This document shows positions 11,375 to 22,190 of a stretch of 64,000 nucleotides of DNA, piece after piece (position 1 is the first letter of the stretch; each line of letters begins with the position of its first letter). This DNA comes from Eucommia ulmoides (Eukaryota; Streptophyta; Magnoliopsida; Garryales; Eucommiaceae): positions 4,473,726 to 4,537,725 of the forward strand of contig CM028327.1 in assembly GCA_016647705.1 (NCBI GenBank). The letters are read 5' to 3'. Below the pieces are notes generated by a model, which made no database searches, was not told the origin of the DNA, and saw only the letters and a program-made list of their open reading frames with translations. Both the position numbers and the translations under genes were made by a program.

Positions 11375-11555
11375 AGCAATTTCATATTGTTGAGAAATTG
11401 CATCAGTTTCATTTTGTTGAGAAACAACAATTAATAATTTCATTTTGTTGAGAAATTGCAGTAGTTTTATTTTGTTGAGAAACTGCAATTAGTAATTTTA
11501 TTTTGTTAAGAAATTGCAATTATAATTTTATTTTGTTGAGAAATTGTAATGAGGA
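11375..11555. repeat. Tandem repeat, about 40-bp unit, five copies
   Basis: The phrase TTTTATTTTGTTGAGAAATTGCA recurs about five times with small changes (start points near 11385, 11412, 11437, 11465, 11500 and 11527). Array units alternate CATTTTGTTGAGAAA with AATTAGTAATTT. It lies in non-coding sequence before the copia LTR. Confidence 0.7.
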
Positions 11556-11861
11556 CGAAAAGAACAATCCATTTTGATAATGATCACATGTTGGCATTGA
11601 TTTTTTATTACACTACTAGACTTATGATCCATGTTGATATGGTTATAAGTATTTGTGAGTATGAAAGGTCTTATGTTTATTGAGATTAACATATAGACTA
11701 TTATAATCCAATATTAAGATCATGTTAAATTAGATAAGTTTATCAAGATGATACTTATAGACTATCATTTCTTTAAATAAAAGGTGTGATCATACAAAAA
11801 AAATATATGTTATTAACCCAAAAGTCTTATTTTTCAGATTAAATTTATTCGATTAATGTAA

Positions 11862-12335
11862 CTCAAGTGGGAGAATATTGGAATATTTTTTATGGGTTAA
11901 CATTAATTGAATTAATTGTTTTACAAAAACAGGTTAATGGATAATCTATTATTTAAGTAGCCCAAATAATCAATGATTACGTTTTGATTTGGATTGTGAC
12001 ATCTTTTATGTAAAAGTTCAGTTAAGTGACAAGTGTAGATTTAGAGTTTCGTTGAAGCCCATTATGGGAGGGCCCAATGATATATATATATATAATTAGG
12101 TCTCCTCCTTAATCTAGATTAAGAGTTTCTTTCCATTAAGATCCGCAACCACAATAATTTAGATCATATGGAGGAAGACCTAGTGTGCATTCCACTGCGA
12201 CAGTTCAATCTCCTGCAATAGCCAAGACAGGTAGCTTTCGATTACCGTTCTTCATTGTTGTGTCCTATAATCCATGTATGCTTTAGATTATTAATTAATT
12301 TTGTATTATTGTAATTATGAGATATAATCAACAGA
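11862..12335 (+). mobile_element. Copia-type polypurine tract and LTR-like segment
   Basis: AAGTGGGAGAATATTGGAAT at 11862 matches the polypurine tract and LTR start of many plant copia elements. The following 450 bp has a (TA)n stretch near 12080 and a U5-like tail. The right edge is uncertain (about 12330). It directly precedes RT-coding sequence, which is not the normal order for one intact element, so this is probably a rearranged or nested remnant. Confidence 0.5.
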
Positions 12336-13455
12336 TCCTACTTTCTACCCCATGTCCTCTTGTTATTAAAATAATAAAGTCTAAGCATGGCTCTAGGGAC
12401 CGTGGACTTAAGCAAACTTCCAAAAATTTGAACACCAGTTTTGACGAGAAAATCAAATCTTTTGGTTACCTCCAAAATATGGATGATCCATATGTGTACA
12501 AGAAATTGGATGAGAAATCAGTAAGTTTCCTAGTGTTTCATGTTGACAACATCTTACTGATTGAAAATAATGTAGGAATTAATGACATCATCAACTAAAG
12601 TATGGCTATCTCAAATTTTCTCCATGAAGAATCTGGGAGAGGCGTCCTATATATTGGGTATAAAAGTCTATAGATATACATCTAAAAGAATGTTTGAATT
12701 ATCCCATTCTGAATACATGGATAATGTGTTGGAACAATTCAGCATGACAAATTCTAAGAAAGGATTTTTATCGGTTTAACATGAAAGTCATCTATCTTAG
12801 AACATGAGTTACAAAACTCCCGAGGAGAAGAATAAAGTGAGTAGGATTACATATGTCTCAGCAATTGGAAGTCTAGTGTATGCTATACTATGTCCGAGGC
12901 CAGATATCAGTTATGTGTTGGGATTAACCAACACATATCAAGAGGATCTAGGTTTGGAATACTAGAATGCCGTGAAGTCTACCCGGAAGCACTTACAAAG
13001 AATTAAGGACAAATTTCTTATTTGTCGAGAAGGAGAACTGAGGGGATAGTTAAACTGATTCAGATTTTTTATTCGATGTTGATGACTATAATTCAACTTC
13101 AGGTTGTGTATTATCTTAAATGATGAGATCATTAGTTGGAGGAGTTATTAGAGAACTACAATTGTTGATTCTACTACTGACCTCGAATACATTATCATGT
13201 TCAATGCAGTTAAAGGGAGTGTCTTGATTAAGAAGTTCATTACTAAATATTATGTGGTTTCAATCATTGAGCCACCGATATCTTTGTATTGTGATAACAA
13301 TGGACTTATTGCTCAAGCCAAGGAATCCAATCTTATCAAAAATCCAAACACATAGATTGACGCTTATATTTGATTCGAGAGATCTTAGGAAGAAATGATA
13401 TTGGATCCACTCATTAAGGCGCTAAGTTTGTATTAGTTAGAACAACATCTTCAAG
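12330..13455 (+). pseudogene. Ty1/copia reverse transcriptase-RNase H remnant
   Basis: Decayed copia pol in correct order: GLKQTSKNLN, FGYLQNMDDPYVYKK, FLVFHVDNILLIENN (family motif YVDDILL with Asp changed to Asn), FSMKNLGEASYILGIKVY, FELSHSEYMDNVLEQF, then YVSAIGSLVYAILCPRPDIS and the RNase H blocks ISLYCDNNGLIAQAKE. Stops and frameshifts break the frame at 12597, 12779 and several later points. The catalytic YVDD is mutated, so the element cannot be active on its own. The upstream gag, protease and integrase are missing. Confidence 0.85.
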
Positions 13456-13530
13456 AAAAAAAAAATGATGACATCGCTACAGTTCGTCAGAAAAGAAAAA
13501 AAGAAAAAAAAAAAACTGACATGAAATCAT

Positions 13531-14898
13531 TGTTAGAATTTTTTGTTACTTTAATTGATTAATTAAAGTGAGACTCATTAATTAAATTAATCGGGGTTAT
13601 TATTCCGTTGTGTTTCTTGTCGTTTAAAGATCAACGTAGTATATTTATATGCCAAAAATAATTAAGCTTTGAATGAGATTTTAATTTTCAAAGAAACCCA
13701 TTTGAAATTTATTGAAGATATAAATGAATGTATTATCCCACATTGCTTGGAAGGGGATGAGTTATCCCACATTATTTGGAAAGAGAAAATTTGAGTTGTA
13801 AGGATAGTTATCCCACATTGGTTGTGGAAAAGAAATTCAAACTTGTATCAACTTATAAATTGAGGATAAAGGCAAGCCACTAACAATCCAACCTTCAAAC
13901 TCAAATTGGGTCAGGTTGAGTTTGGGTTGGGTCAAATCCATCCATATTTGGATTTGATTTGGACCGGATCCGAGTTGGGTCGGATCGGGTCAGATCTTGA
14001 CCCGCCAAATTAGTTTAAAATTTAATTAGTGACAGTTAAGCAATTAATTAATTGCTTAATCGTTAATTTTGAATTAGCACTAATGAACAGACATGAATGT
14101 TCATTAGGTGACTGTTCGCGTTAACGTTAACGCGAACAAGTCCCTTCCCAAAGTTAGTGATAATTCGCGTTAACGTTAACGTGAACATATGTCTTTCTAA
14201 GTTGTATCCATTCAATTGTGACTTTTGGTCTTTTATAAATATGAGACTTGTCATTCATTTTATTTCGTTTCATATACAACATTATCACTTCATATCACCA
14301 CAATAGCACAGAACATTTAGAATTTTGTGAGAGTTCAAGTATAAGTCTAATTCGCCGAAATTTTTGGTTTCAAGTGCTTGTACCAAAAACTTGAAGATCG
14401 TTATACCTTAGGAGACAGACGTCCATTCAACCATTAGTACTAGTGTAGGAGCATGAATCTGCTTTAAGGGTATAGAGTCAAACTCTAATCTCGATCTACT
14501 TTAATTCAAATTCGTCGTTTAAACATCCGGGTAAATTTTTATAGAATTTTTAAAACACTGTTTCTGTTACGTTAACGTTAACACATTCTGTTGCTGTTCT
14601 TCTTTATTTATGTTACGTTAACGTTAACATATTCTGCTACTGTTCTTCTTTATTTCTGTTACGTTAATATTAATACATTTTATCTCTGCTATTTTTTTTT
14701 AACTTTCTGTTACGTTAACATTAACATTACGTTTCTAATTTAGCATACACTTAATTTGCTTCACAAAATTTTCACGATTTATTTTTTAATGTCTTTACAT
14801 GATTATTAATATTCACATTAATATTGTTTAATAATTATTAGTTCCATTTCATTGTTATTTATTTATTTATCTTGAAATTTCAGCAATTTACACTAACA
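13531..14898. mobile_element. Solo LTR, 1368 bp, with perfect 5-bp target duplication
   Basis: The segment starts TGTTAGAATTTT and ends CACTAACA, giving a TGTTAG/CTAACA terminal inverted repeat. The flanking 5 bp are ATCAT on both sides (13526-13530 and 14899-14903), the signature of LTR-retrotransposon insertion. Inside, three TATCCCACATT boxes (from 13733), a TATA-like ACTTATAAATT (about 13850) and a pyrimidine-rich distal part fit U3-R-U5. No internal region follows, so the element has collapsed to a solo LTR. The polypurine-like run before 13520 and the copia RT next door suggest insertion into older copia sequence. Confidence 0.85.
14115..14725. repeat. Array of GTTAACGTTAAC palindromes within the solo LTR
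   Basis: Six sites: 14115-14138 is a perfect 24-bp palindrome (core GTTAACGTTAAC flanked by GTTCGC/GCGAAC). Near copies are at 14164-14185, 14571-14582 and 14617-14628, with mutated versions GTTAATATTAAT at 14663 and GTTAACATTAAC at 14714. The last four are roughly 46-50 bp apart, separated by TTCTGTTGCTGTTCTTCTTT-like spacers, so this end is a small tandem array. The function is unknown. Confidence 0.8.
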
Positions 14899-15046
14899 AT
14901 CATCATGTTACTTTTTATAAATAACAAGGGATCATTATATTACTTTTGTATATAATAGGGGGTGTAATTGAAATTGAACCCATTTTAGGGCTTTCGAAAT
15001 TGAAGATTTTCTTTTATCACATTTTAGAGGTCTGCCAAACAGGGAC

Positions 15047-16492
15047 TTAAGCACACCCTCGTGCGCCAAACCCCATTTTTCCATCAGCCACGTCATAGAC
15101 CACCTCAAACGTTTGTTGTGCCAAACTCCCCAAAACGGCCACGTCATCGGAATAGTTATTCCCGATGAATGCCAAGCAGTATCGTGATTTATCGCCGTCG
15201 CTGTCGTCAGGAATCAATATCCCGGAAACATCTATATCCACCTCGACGTTCCCCTCAAAAACGAACCCTACCTTCGGTATCGTCGCCGTCGTGTAGTTTC
15301 TCAGGTCATAACACGTGTCGAGCCGCGAATCACCCCGCGTTAAGCGGTACTTCTTCATCTGTTCCCTGAAAGCAGACCGCAAAGCCTTGTGGGGCGCCGA
15401 CGGCAGAAACGTGGCGGCCGTTCCGGAGTCTACAATGGTTCCCCTCTCCTTAAAAACGGACGGATCTATTGCTAGGCGGCGCCGACCAACGATAATCGAC
15501 GTGATATTGATGTAGTAAAGCGACGCGAATTCCACGTTGCTCCTGTCCGGGTCGTTTTTGATCGGCGTGAACTTAACGCCGGCGGTCGGACCTCCGCCTC
15601 TTCCGAAAGTTAAGTGCCCAGTCGATCCCGACGGCGACGGGAGGCAGTACGAGAACTGTTTACCGTATGTTGTAGCGGTTTGCGACACGATGGAGAGGCT
15701 ACCACTGCTAAGACCGAGCAAGCCAGAAATGGTACCCGAGAATCTGGCGTTTTCCTGTCCGCAACCAAAGAGGAAACCGTCGGACACGTCGGTGGTGCTC
15801 AAGGTCAGCCTCTCCTTGGCGAAGTTGCCGGCGGAATGCGAATCGTCGGCGTACACCTTTAAATACTCACAGGTGGAGCCCGAGCAGTGGCGGGGGTGGA
15901 CGGTAGTGGAGTTGAGCAGACGGCAGAGCTCGGACCCGCAAGTGACGTTGGAATACGTGACGGACTCGGAGGGGTCGAAGATGGGTTGTTTCTGTTTGTA
16001 GCAGTGCTTGGCACATGGCTTGCACTGAGTCCACGTTAAGTCGCTGCCGGTGTCAAAGGCGAGGGAGATGTTTCTCACTGGGGTGCCGAGACCGACGGTC
16101 ACCGTGTAGAAGTTGCCGTCAGCTAAATTGCCGCCTTTCGCCGGAAGGTTGATGCCGGAGGCAGGTCGAAGTTTGTTTCGTCTCCGGCTTGAGAAGAAGG
16201 CCAGCCGATACATGTCGCGATTGAGAATATCTGAAGCCGCCATTATCGTCTTTTCTTGACCCAGGTGAGAGCATGGTCCGTATCTGTGGATCACTCCTAG
16301 TGATGCACCTTTGTTCGCAACTGATGATAGGTTGCAAAGAGAAGATGGTCGGAGAGAGTTGATGTGAAGGGTATGGTAGTAAGTTTGTGTAGTATTCCCT
16401 CTTGTGGGAGCATTTGCGTTTGTCAAATAGGAAAGAAGAAAAATGGCGGAAAAAAGCCCTAGGAAAATGGAAGAAGATGATGAACTCCCCAT
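15047..16492 (-). CDS. Aspartyl protease, CND41/nepenthesin-like (At5g10770 type)
   Basis: Intron-free, 481 residues from the ATG at 16492. That start is chosen because it opens a clear signal peptide (MGSSSSSSIFLGLFSAIFLL, then cleavage near NANA) and because a TATA box lies about 60 bp upstream; longer in-frame extension passes through that TATA box. Residues 41-75 (TLHINSLRPSS..VIHRYGPCSHL) are the propeptide typical of this subfamily. Catalytic motifs are FDTGSDLTW (Asp147) and IVDSGTAATF (Asp355). Many cysteines, including CKPCAKHCY, fit the nepenthesin insert. The flap reads YADDS where YGDGS/YGDSS is usual, so one glycine is replaced. The end, VYDVADGKMGFGARGC, is the usual C-terminus. 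Probably a secreted or plastid protease; the substrate is unknown. Confidence 0.94.
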   Translation of the reverse strand: MGSSSSSSIFLGLFSAIFLLSYLTNANAPTRGNTTQTYYHTLHINSLRPSSLCNLSSVANKGASLGVIHRYGPCSHLGQEKTIMAASDILNRDMYRLAFFSSRRRNKLRPASGINLPAKGGNLADGNFYTVTVGLGTPVRNISLAFDTGSDLTWTQCKPCAKHCYKQKQPIFDPSESVTYSNVTCGSELCRLLNSTTVHPRHCSGSTCEYLKVYADDSHSAGNFAKERLTLSTTDVSDGFLFGCGQENARFSGTISGLLGLSSGSLSIVSQTATTYGKQFSYCLPSPSGSTGHLTFGRGGGPTAGVKFTPIKNDPDRSNVEFASLYYINITSIIVGRRRLAIDPSVFKERGTIVDSGTAATFLPSAPHKALRSAFREQMKKYRLTRGDSRLDTCYDLRNYTTATIPKVGFVFEGNVEVDIDVSGILIPDDSDGDKSRYCLAFIGNNYSDDVAVLGSLAQQTFEVVYDVADGKMGFGARGCA

Positions 16493-16550
16493 TAGCCCAC
16501 TCCTTATATTTCTTATCCTTTTAGGACGCACATTCTTATCCTTGTTTTGC

Positions 16551-16559
16551 CCTTTTATA
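16551..16559 (-). promoter_or_regulatory. TATA box of the aspartyl protease gene
   Basis: On the minus strand the sequence reads TATAAAAGG, 59 bp before the start codon. This would place transcription start about 30 bp further on and leave a leader of roughly 30 nt. Confidence 0.65.
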
Positions 16560-16849
16560 CTAATCTCGAACACACTATTTGTGATAGTACTCTCTCACAA
16601 CCCCACCCCCACCCCCTCTACCTCTCGGCTTTGGTTACGGACGTATCGATTAATCACTTCACGATTTATGGATTCACTCCTCCACATCAACCTGATACTT
16701 TCAAGATTAAATTCAAGATTTAATTCTCAGAGTGTTCTCTAGGAGAGTTGAATTCTACTTGACAAGGAATATGTTGCACCTTCTGTTTACAACCGGACTA
16801 TGGCCTTTTGAGTCGCTGTAGAATCATCTAATCTTATATTAAAAATATC

Positions 16850-17430
16850 TTTTATAATTTAAATAATATATGAGACATCACTCATTATTAATTATTATTT
16901 GAGACATTCTCTATAATATTTTATTAATAAAAATATTCTTATGATATTTTTATTTTTTAACTTTTGTTTCTATTCACTATTCAGCATCGACTTTTATTAA
17001 AAAAAAAAAAATATTTTGTATTTTTATCTTATTTATTTTTTAAGGTATTTATAGAAAATACGAAAATATCAAAAGTGAAAATGTAGAAAAGAAAACGTAA
17101 AAAATAGAAATAAAATAAAATAGGATTTCAAAAACAAAAACTAATAAAAAATTTAAATTTAAATTTTAAAAAAAAAAATGCTAGAAAGTTTTTTTTTTTT
17201 TTTTTAAAATAAAGTTCTTCTTTTCTTTTGTTTTTTTTTTAAAGTTTTTTTTACTTTTATTTTTTTATTTTTTATAAACACCATATGTAAAAAATAAATA
17301 ATATAAAAATACTTAAAAAAAATAAAGAGCAAAAACAAAAATAAATTAAAATTTTAAAAATATCATATTGATATTTTTATTATATTAATTATTATGTAAA
17401 GTTTAGAGAATATTTAAAGTCAACTCACAT
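16850..17430. repeat. AT-rich long imperfect inverted repeat
   Basis: The left arm (TCTCTATAATATTTTATT... GATATTTTTATTTTTTAACT) is complementary to the right arm (AAAATTTTAAAAATATCATA... TTTAGAGAATATTT). Inside lies a second inverted pair (GGTATTTATAGAAAATACG versus TTTTTTATAAACACCATATG). Similar inner pairs occur at 38430-38660 and 49780-49925, so this appears to be a fold-back transposon family. The remainder of 16600-18120 holds no gene that I can see. Confidence 0.5.
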
Positions 17431-18127
17431 GTTTCTCACGTGGGGACTCGAGAAAGAGAGAGAGAGAGAATTCGACCTTGAGTGGTAGCAACTTCCGGTT
17501 GTCTCCCATTTGCTAGTTTGGTTCCACCATGACTAAGTGGCTGTGCACGGTCTACATTTAAAGTATTTTATGCTGATCAGTTAATTGACATTAATATTTA
17601 AATTTAAAAAAAGAAAAAAAAAAAAAGAAAAAAGAAAAAGAAAAGAAGAAGATAGGGAAAGGGAATCAATGAAATTCGTGTTTATAGAATAAATATGCTG
17701 TTGATTTTTGTTAATTAAAATTAGGGGCATGCATCACGTATTGTTTCAATTTGGAAACTACCGATCAAATTTTATTTTGCACCAACAATTATTTTTGTGT
17801 TTTTCTGACCAATATACCTTATTTAATGAGAATATAACTTACTAAAACATGCACACCAGACTATTTGGTATTCCCATTTTTTTTGGCGCATTCTACATCA
17901 TTTATCACGCCGCTCAAACAAGCCCGCAAGATCTAGTAACATAATATGAAGAATATGAATATCAAAACACAAGATTTTTTTCGTGGTTTTCGATGTTGAA
18001 AAATTAATATTTTTACATTATATTAATCAGTTGAATGTCTTCATTTTAACGATATATTAATCATATTTTTTTAACGAGTGAATTGTATTTTGTGTGTATG
18101 TTACATGTAACATCCAAATGGACAGTA

Positions 18128-18300
18128 GGTTGTCGTGCGCTATGTTGAATGTAACATTCTTATTCTATCAAAAAGACAGTGTGATTTGTTTGTGTTGAAT
18201 GTACCCCAACTGTATCAGGTTGTCGTGTGCATGTTGAATGTAACATTCTTATTCTATCAAAAAAGACAGCGTGGTGTGTTCATGTTGAATGTAACTCGTT
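18128..18300. repeat. Tandem duplication, period 90 bp
   Basis: GGTTGTCGTG..ATGTTGAATGTAACATTC with TTATTCTATCAAAAA and GACAG occurs at 18128 and again at 18218, with a few mismatches and a small gap in the first copy. Confidence 0.75.
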
Positions 18301-18370
18301 GGATTCGTGTCATGTGCAGATCAACCTCCCAGAGGTCGAGATGGCCCTATGGATGCGACCCGATGTGAAC

Positions 18371-19480
18371 TGTTGGACTTCCGCCTCTAGGGAGGATGGG
18401 CCCTTGATATCAACCTCAGCACTGAGCACCTCAGACGAGCTCGCTTCGCTACTAACCCTCCTCCGTCAAGGCTCGTTGGTTACGCCAGGAGACTGGGAGG
18501 TCCCCGCTATAGTCGCCCTGCGGGCCCTTTCAGAAGATGAGGTCGTTCACTCAACAACGACCTTGGCCTAGGAAACCGCCTCAGGTGCGTGGGGCGCCTC
18601 TGGTCCATCGACCTCAGTCGCAGACGAGCTGAGCTCGATCTGCTCGATTCGGGGTTCAACCACAACTCCCTCAGACTTAGGAGGGTTATACCCCGGCGAA
18701 CAAGACTCCGACATTGGAAATTAAAAAATAAGAAGAAGGAGAAAGAAGAGTATCGTGCTCTGAGATCGGGTGGAGCTTTCACGTTACTCTAGTGAAGAAA
18801 AGTGAAGGAATGAAGCGCTAAGGCTTAGAGGGCAATTGATGTGGGTAAAATTAGATCAAGCCAGAACCTTTTCAAAGTGTTTCTTAAGAAGATCAGGTCG
18901 GCGCTCACAGCACGACCTTCACCTCGGCGCCCGAGTCAGCCTGTTACTCTTAGCACGGCTTGGCCCATGGGCTTCCCTGTCAACAAACAAATGGCCCAAG
19001 GCCCAAGCACTTAGTTCTAATCTGTCGTGCTTTTCACACGTCTGACTACTTAGCGCTAAACCAAGCTTAAGGCCCTAATATTCCGGAATGTTAATCACTT
19101 CCTCGCCTATAAATCGAAGGCTCCATCAACACATTTAGACACGGGAAAAAGACACACTTAACAAGTCGAGGTAATAGCTTTACTCCGAACGACCTGTTTT
19201 CTTCTCCCGAGCTCTTACTCACACACCGAAGGGGACACGCTGGAAACACCTCGGTCCGTCCTATGTGCAGGTGACAAATCGGAGCTCAGCCCAGACAACG
19301 GCCCAGGACGAGGAACCGCTGGACGGTATCATCTAGCTCGGATACCAGGCCGGACAATGCCTGACCAGCTTGGACCGAAGGCTCCAGTGAGGACGAAAAT
19401 CATCCCCAAATCGGTGGCAACTCTCCACGCAAAGAGTGACCAGACCATACTACCGGTTGGTCCAATTCCCGACACCAACA
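18371..19480. mobile_element. Probable solo LTR, 1110 bp, relatively GC-rich
   Basis: Begins TGTTGGACTT and ends ACACCAACA, a 6-bp TGTTGG/CCAACA terminal repeat. The bases GAAC precede the left end and follow the right end, compatible with a short target duplication (clear over 4 bp). A TATA-like CCTATAAATCGAAGG lies near 19110, followed by a leader-like sequence, as in an LTR promoter. Base composition contrasts with the AT-rich surroundings. Open frames inside (both strands) match nothing I know and are not annotated. Confidence 0.6.
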
Positions 19481-19604
19481 GAACTCATAAACACAAATCA
19501 AGAAACCCATATTTCAATTTTCAAGAACTTGGGTTTTCTTTGAATAATCAAAGAACCATATATAGAGAGAGAGAGAGAGAGAGAGAAGACGCAGAGGAGT
19601 GAGG

Positions 19605-19901
19605 ATGGTTGCTGCGAATGAAGGTGAAGGAAAGGAGAGCATGGAGACGAAGTTCACCGGCGCCGTCGGATTGGCTGATGAATTTCCACAGGGATCGAGA
19701 GGGCAAAGCTTCTGTTGCAAACCCAAGAGAGCAACGCCACCATTGTTGCAGGTCCGCACCGGAGATTCAGGGGCATGCTCGATTTCATCCTTCGCTGCTT
19801 GGATGGAGAGAAGACGAGAGAGCTTGGACGAGAGAAGACGAACAGGCGACGATTGCGATGGAATTGATTCTCTCATTAAAGATCCATTTAGGCCCGTTTA
19901 G
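19605..19901 (+). CDS. Uncharacterised ORF, possibly a first-exon fragment
   Basis: 98-codon frame beginning MVAANEGEGKESMETKF directly after a GA microsatellite (19566-19585), the kind of context common in 5' leaders. The last 11 bp lie inside the adjacent MITE, so the native end is lost or this was never a full gene. I do not recognise the protein. Overlapping frames exist on both strands (19609-19974 plus, 19514-19876 minus), so the coding strand is uncertain. Confidence 0.2.
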   Translation: MVAANEGEGKESMETKFTGAVGLADEFPQGSRGQSFCCKPKRATPPLLQVRTGDSGACSISSFAAWMERRRESLDERRRTGDDCDGIDSLIKDPFRPV

Positions 19902-20540
19902 TAACCATTTCCATTCCAGAAATTTCCATTCCATTTTCAGATTTTTGGAAATTCTGTTTGGAAATAGCGTTTGATAATTTTTGTTTCCGTTTCCATTTCA
20001 TTCCCATTTAAGAATTGTGCAAACTTTTTTCTTAAGAAATGAGAAACAAAAAAAAGTTGTTTCTCATTATTCCCATTCCATTCTCAAAACACATGGTCAC
20101 TATTCACCTACCGGCCGACCACCGTCCGCCGCCGCCGGTCATCTCCGACGACCGTCGCCGGTCACCGTCCGGCCGAAAATTTCCCGGCCACTTCCGGCCG
20201 TCGCCAGCGACGGCGCCATTGTCTCCCGGCTGGCGTCGCCGGCGCCACCGTCGTCCGGTCATCACCGGCGGGGGGCCACCGCCGTCTCCAACGTCGGAGC
20301 ACCACCGTCAGGCCAAAACAGAAAAAATAAAAAATAAAAAAAAAAAAAAATAAAAAAAAAATAATGATTTTAGGATAAAATCGTTACCAAACACAATTCC
20401 CTTCCCAAAACAAAAAAAAAAAAAATTATCGTTACCAAACGCGATTTTACTCCAAAAAAGAAAACAAAATTTTCATTCCATCCCATCCCATTCCCATCCC
20501 ACTGCTGGAATGGAAACAGAAACGGTTACCAAACGCCACC
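19891..20540. mobile_element. PIF/Harbinger-type MITE with GC-rich core
   Basis: 650 bp with ends GGCCCGTTTAGTAACC and GGTTACCAAACGCCACC (reverse GGTGGCGTTTGGTAACC). The flanking TTA on both sides (19888-19890, 20541-20543) is the typical 3-bp target duplication. Subterminal TTTCCATTCC phrases are mirrored at the right end. The core at 20100-20310 is strikingly rich in CCGCCGCCG/CCGGTC, unlike the AT-rich arms, and may be captured host sequence. It produces overlapping open frames that are likely spurious. Confidence 0.75.
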
Positions 20541-21020
20541 TTAATAACGAGCGTATCCTTGATTTAGGATGAATTGGGTTAGGCCAAAAAAAAAAAATAA
20601 CGTTTTTTTTATTTTTTATTCTTTGATTAGGTTTTTAAGAATCAATTCCTATTTTTTTTTAGCTGCATTGAGTTGAGTTTTGTTTTTGCCAAATATATTC
20701 TCAAATATCAATTTTAAAATTTTTGGATTGAGTTGAATTATGTTGGGAACACTGAGCAAATGGGGCGTAACTCTCTTAGTTAGCCCAATTTATGGATGAA
20801 AAGGTCGCACACCTTAAAAGTCAAAATATAACATCTTACTCAGTGATTTTCTGCATCATGAGAGAAACGCGTCTTAGCAAACCTTAGTTTTCATGAAGAC
20901 ACGTTCTTCCACTCTACAATTTCAATCTCAATAGTTTCATTCAGCTACCTAATCTACAAGCACGAGAAAAAACAACAATATGTTAAATTCTTCCTTCCCC
21001 GTGAGGACACCGGTTTCAAG

Positions 21021-21545
21021 TAGGGATGGTCATGGGCTTGGAAACCCGCCAAGCCCGCCAGTCTGGCCCTATTTTTATAGGGCTTGAACGTAAACTTTGA
21101 GCCTATGGACTAGGCTTGGGCTCAAGCTTTGAAACCCGACGAAATCTAGGGCCGGGCTTAGGCTAGGTGAAAAAAATTAGGGTCAGCCCGAGCCTGGCTC
21201 GAGTATGTTTTTTGGTAAGCACATATCTCTAAATCTGTCTGTGTTCATACTTTAGATTTACGATTCATTGTTTGGCGAGTACTTGACAAAAAAAATAAAA
21301 ATTATTTAGCGAGTACACAATTTATTGTAAGAATTATTATTATTATAGAAATGAATGGCTGATTGTATTTTTATTTTTATTTAATTTTTAAATTTAAAAG
21401 AAATAGGGCCGGGCCGGGTCGAGAGCCGGGCTTGGACCCTAATTATTTGATAGGGTCGGACTTGGGAATGAAAATGAGGAGTTAGGGCCTTGTATATTTT
21501 TGTAATACCCTAACTAAAGCCCAGTCCGGACCATGATTAACCCTA
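21021..21545. mobile_element. hAT-like non-autonomous element
   Basis: Ends TAGGGATGGTCATGG and CCATGATTAACCCTA form an inverted repeat. The 8-bp flanks GTTTCAAG (21013-21020) and GTTTCATT (21546-21553) agree at six positions, consistent with a hAT 8-bp target duplication. Internal sequence is rich in GGGCTTGG and GGGCCGGG words and codes for nothing evident. 20541-21012 between this and the preceding MITE shows no gene. Confidence 0.65.
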
Positions 21546-21782
21546 GTTTCATTAAGTATCTCATTCCTTTAAATTAAACCCAGAATATTGTTTAAGGATT
21601 TGTTGCTAAAGACAAGAGGCACAACATAGAAGAAGGAAAGTAAGCTAGTAGTCGGTTAACAGAAATATGAACAAAATTATGACATTATGACAATATACGG
21701 ATACCAATAATTAGGTGAGGCAAGACCTAAACTTCATACACCCATTATTTTCTTTAATTTTCACCAACCGAAAACAACCCTA

Positions 21783-22190
21783 ACACTCATGTTTGGTTGG
21801 ACGGAATCGAGACGGAATAGAATCATCATTCTACCTTTAATTTTCATTCCGTTGTTTAGTTCTCCAATAAAATCACTTTTATTGGAATAAAAAACCAAAG
21901 AATGAGATTTTATTTAAAATGGGCTGTAATTAAGTCTAACAAAAAAAAAAAAAAACCATCATTAATCTACTCCAATCCAAAAATTCAAAAATAGAAACAA
22001 AAATTAGTGAACAAAAAATTAGAGAATAAAAAATTGAGAGCAGAAAGTAAAAATTAAGAACAGAAACTAAAAATTGAGAACAAAAACTGAAAATTGAATG
22101 AAATAGTGATTTCATTGACAATGTCATTATATTTATTACCTTCTTCCATTTCATTCTACTCTCATTCCATTCTTTCCAATCAAACAAGCC
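21783..22190. mobile_element. MITE of the GTTTGGTTGGACGGAAT family
   Basis: The left end, CATGTTTGGTTGGACGGAAT, and the right end, TTCTTTCCAATCAAACAAGCCG, are inverted, with a TAA/TTA context at both edges. The interior has repeated AAAATTGAGAACAGAAA words. A sister copy is at 22776-23486. Confidence 0.6.

Noticed and set aside
15169..16001. Several plus-strand open frames of 66-154 codons
   Set aside because: They lie antisense to the intact aspartyl protease gene and mirror its GC-rich codons; no protein family resemblance.
18227..19045. Frames of 67-114 codons on both strands in the GC-richer block
   Set aside because: They sit in or beside the solo LTR candidate, overlap each other on both strands, and match nothing known.
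20039..20353. Proline/arginine-rich frames of 104-121 codons
   Set aside because: They fall inside the Harbinger-type MITE core and come from CCG-repeat DNA read in more than one frame.
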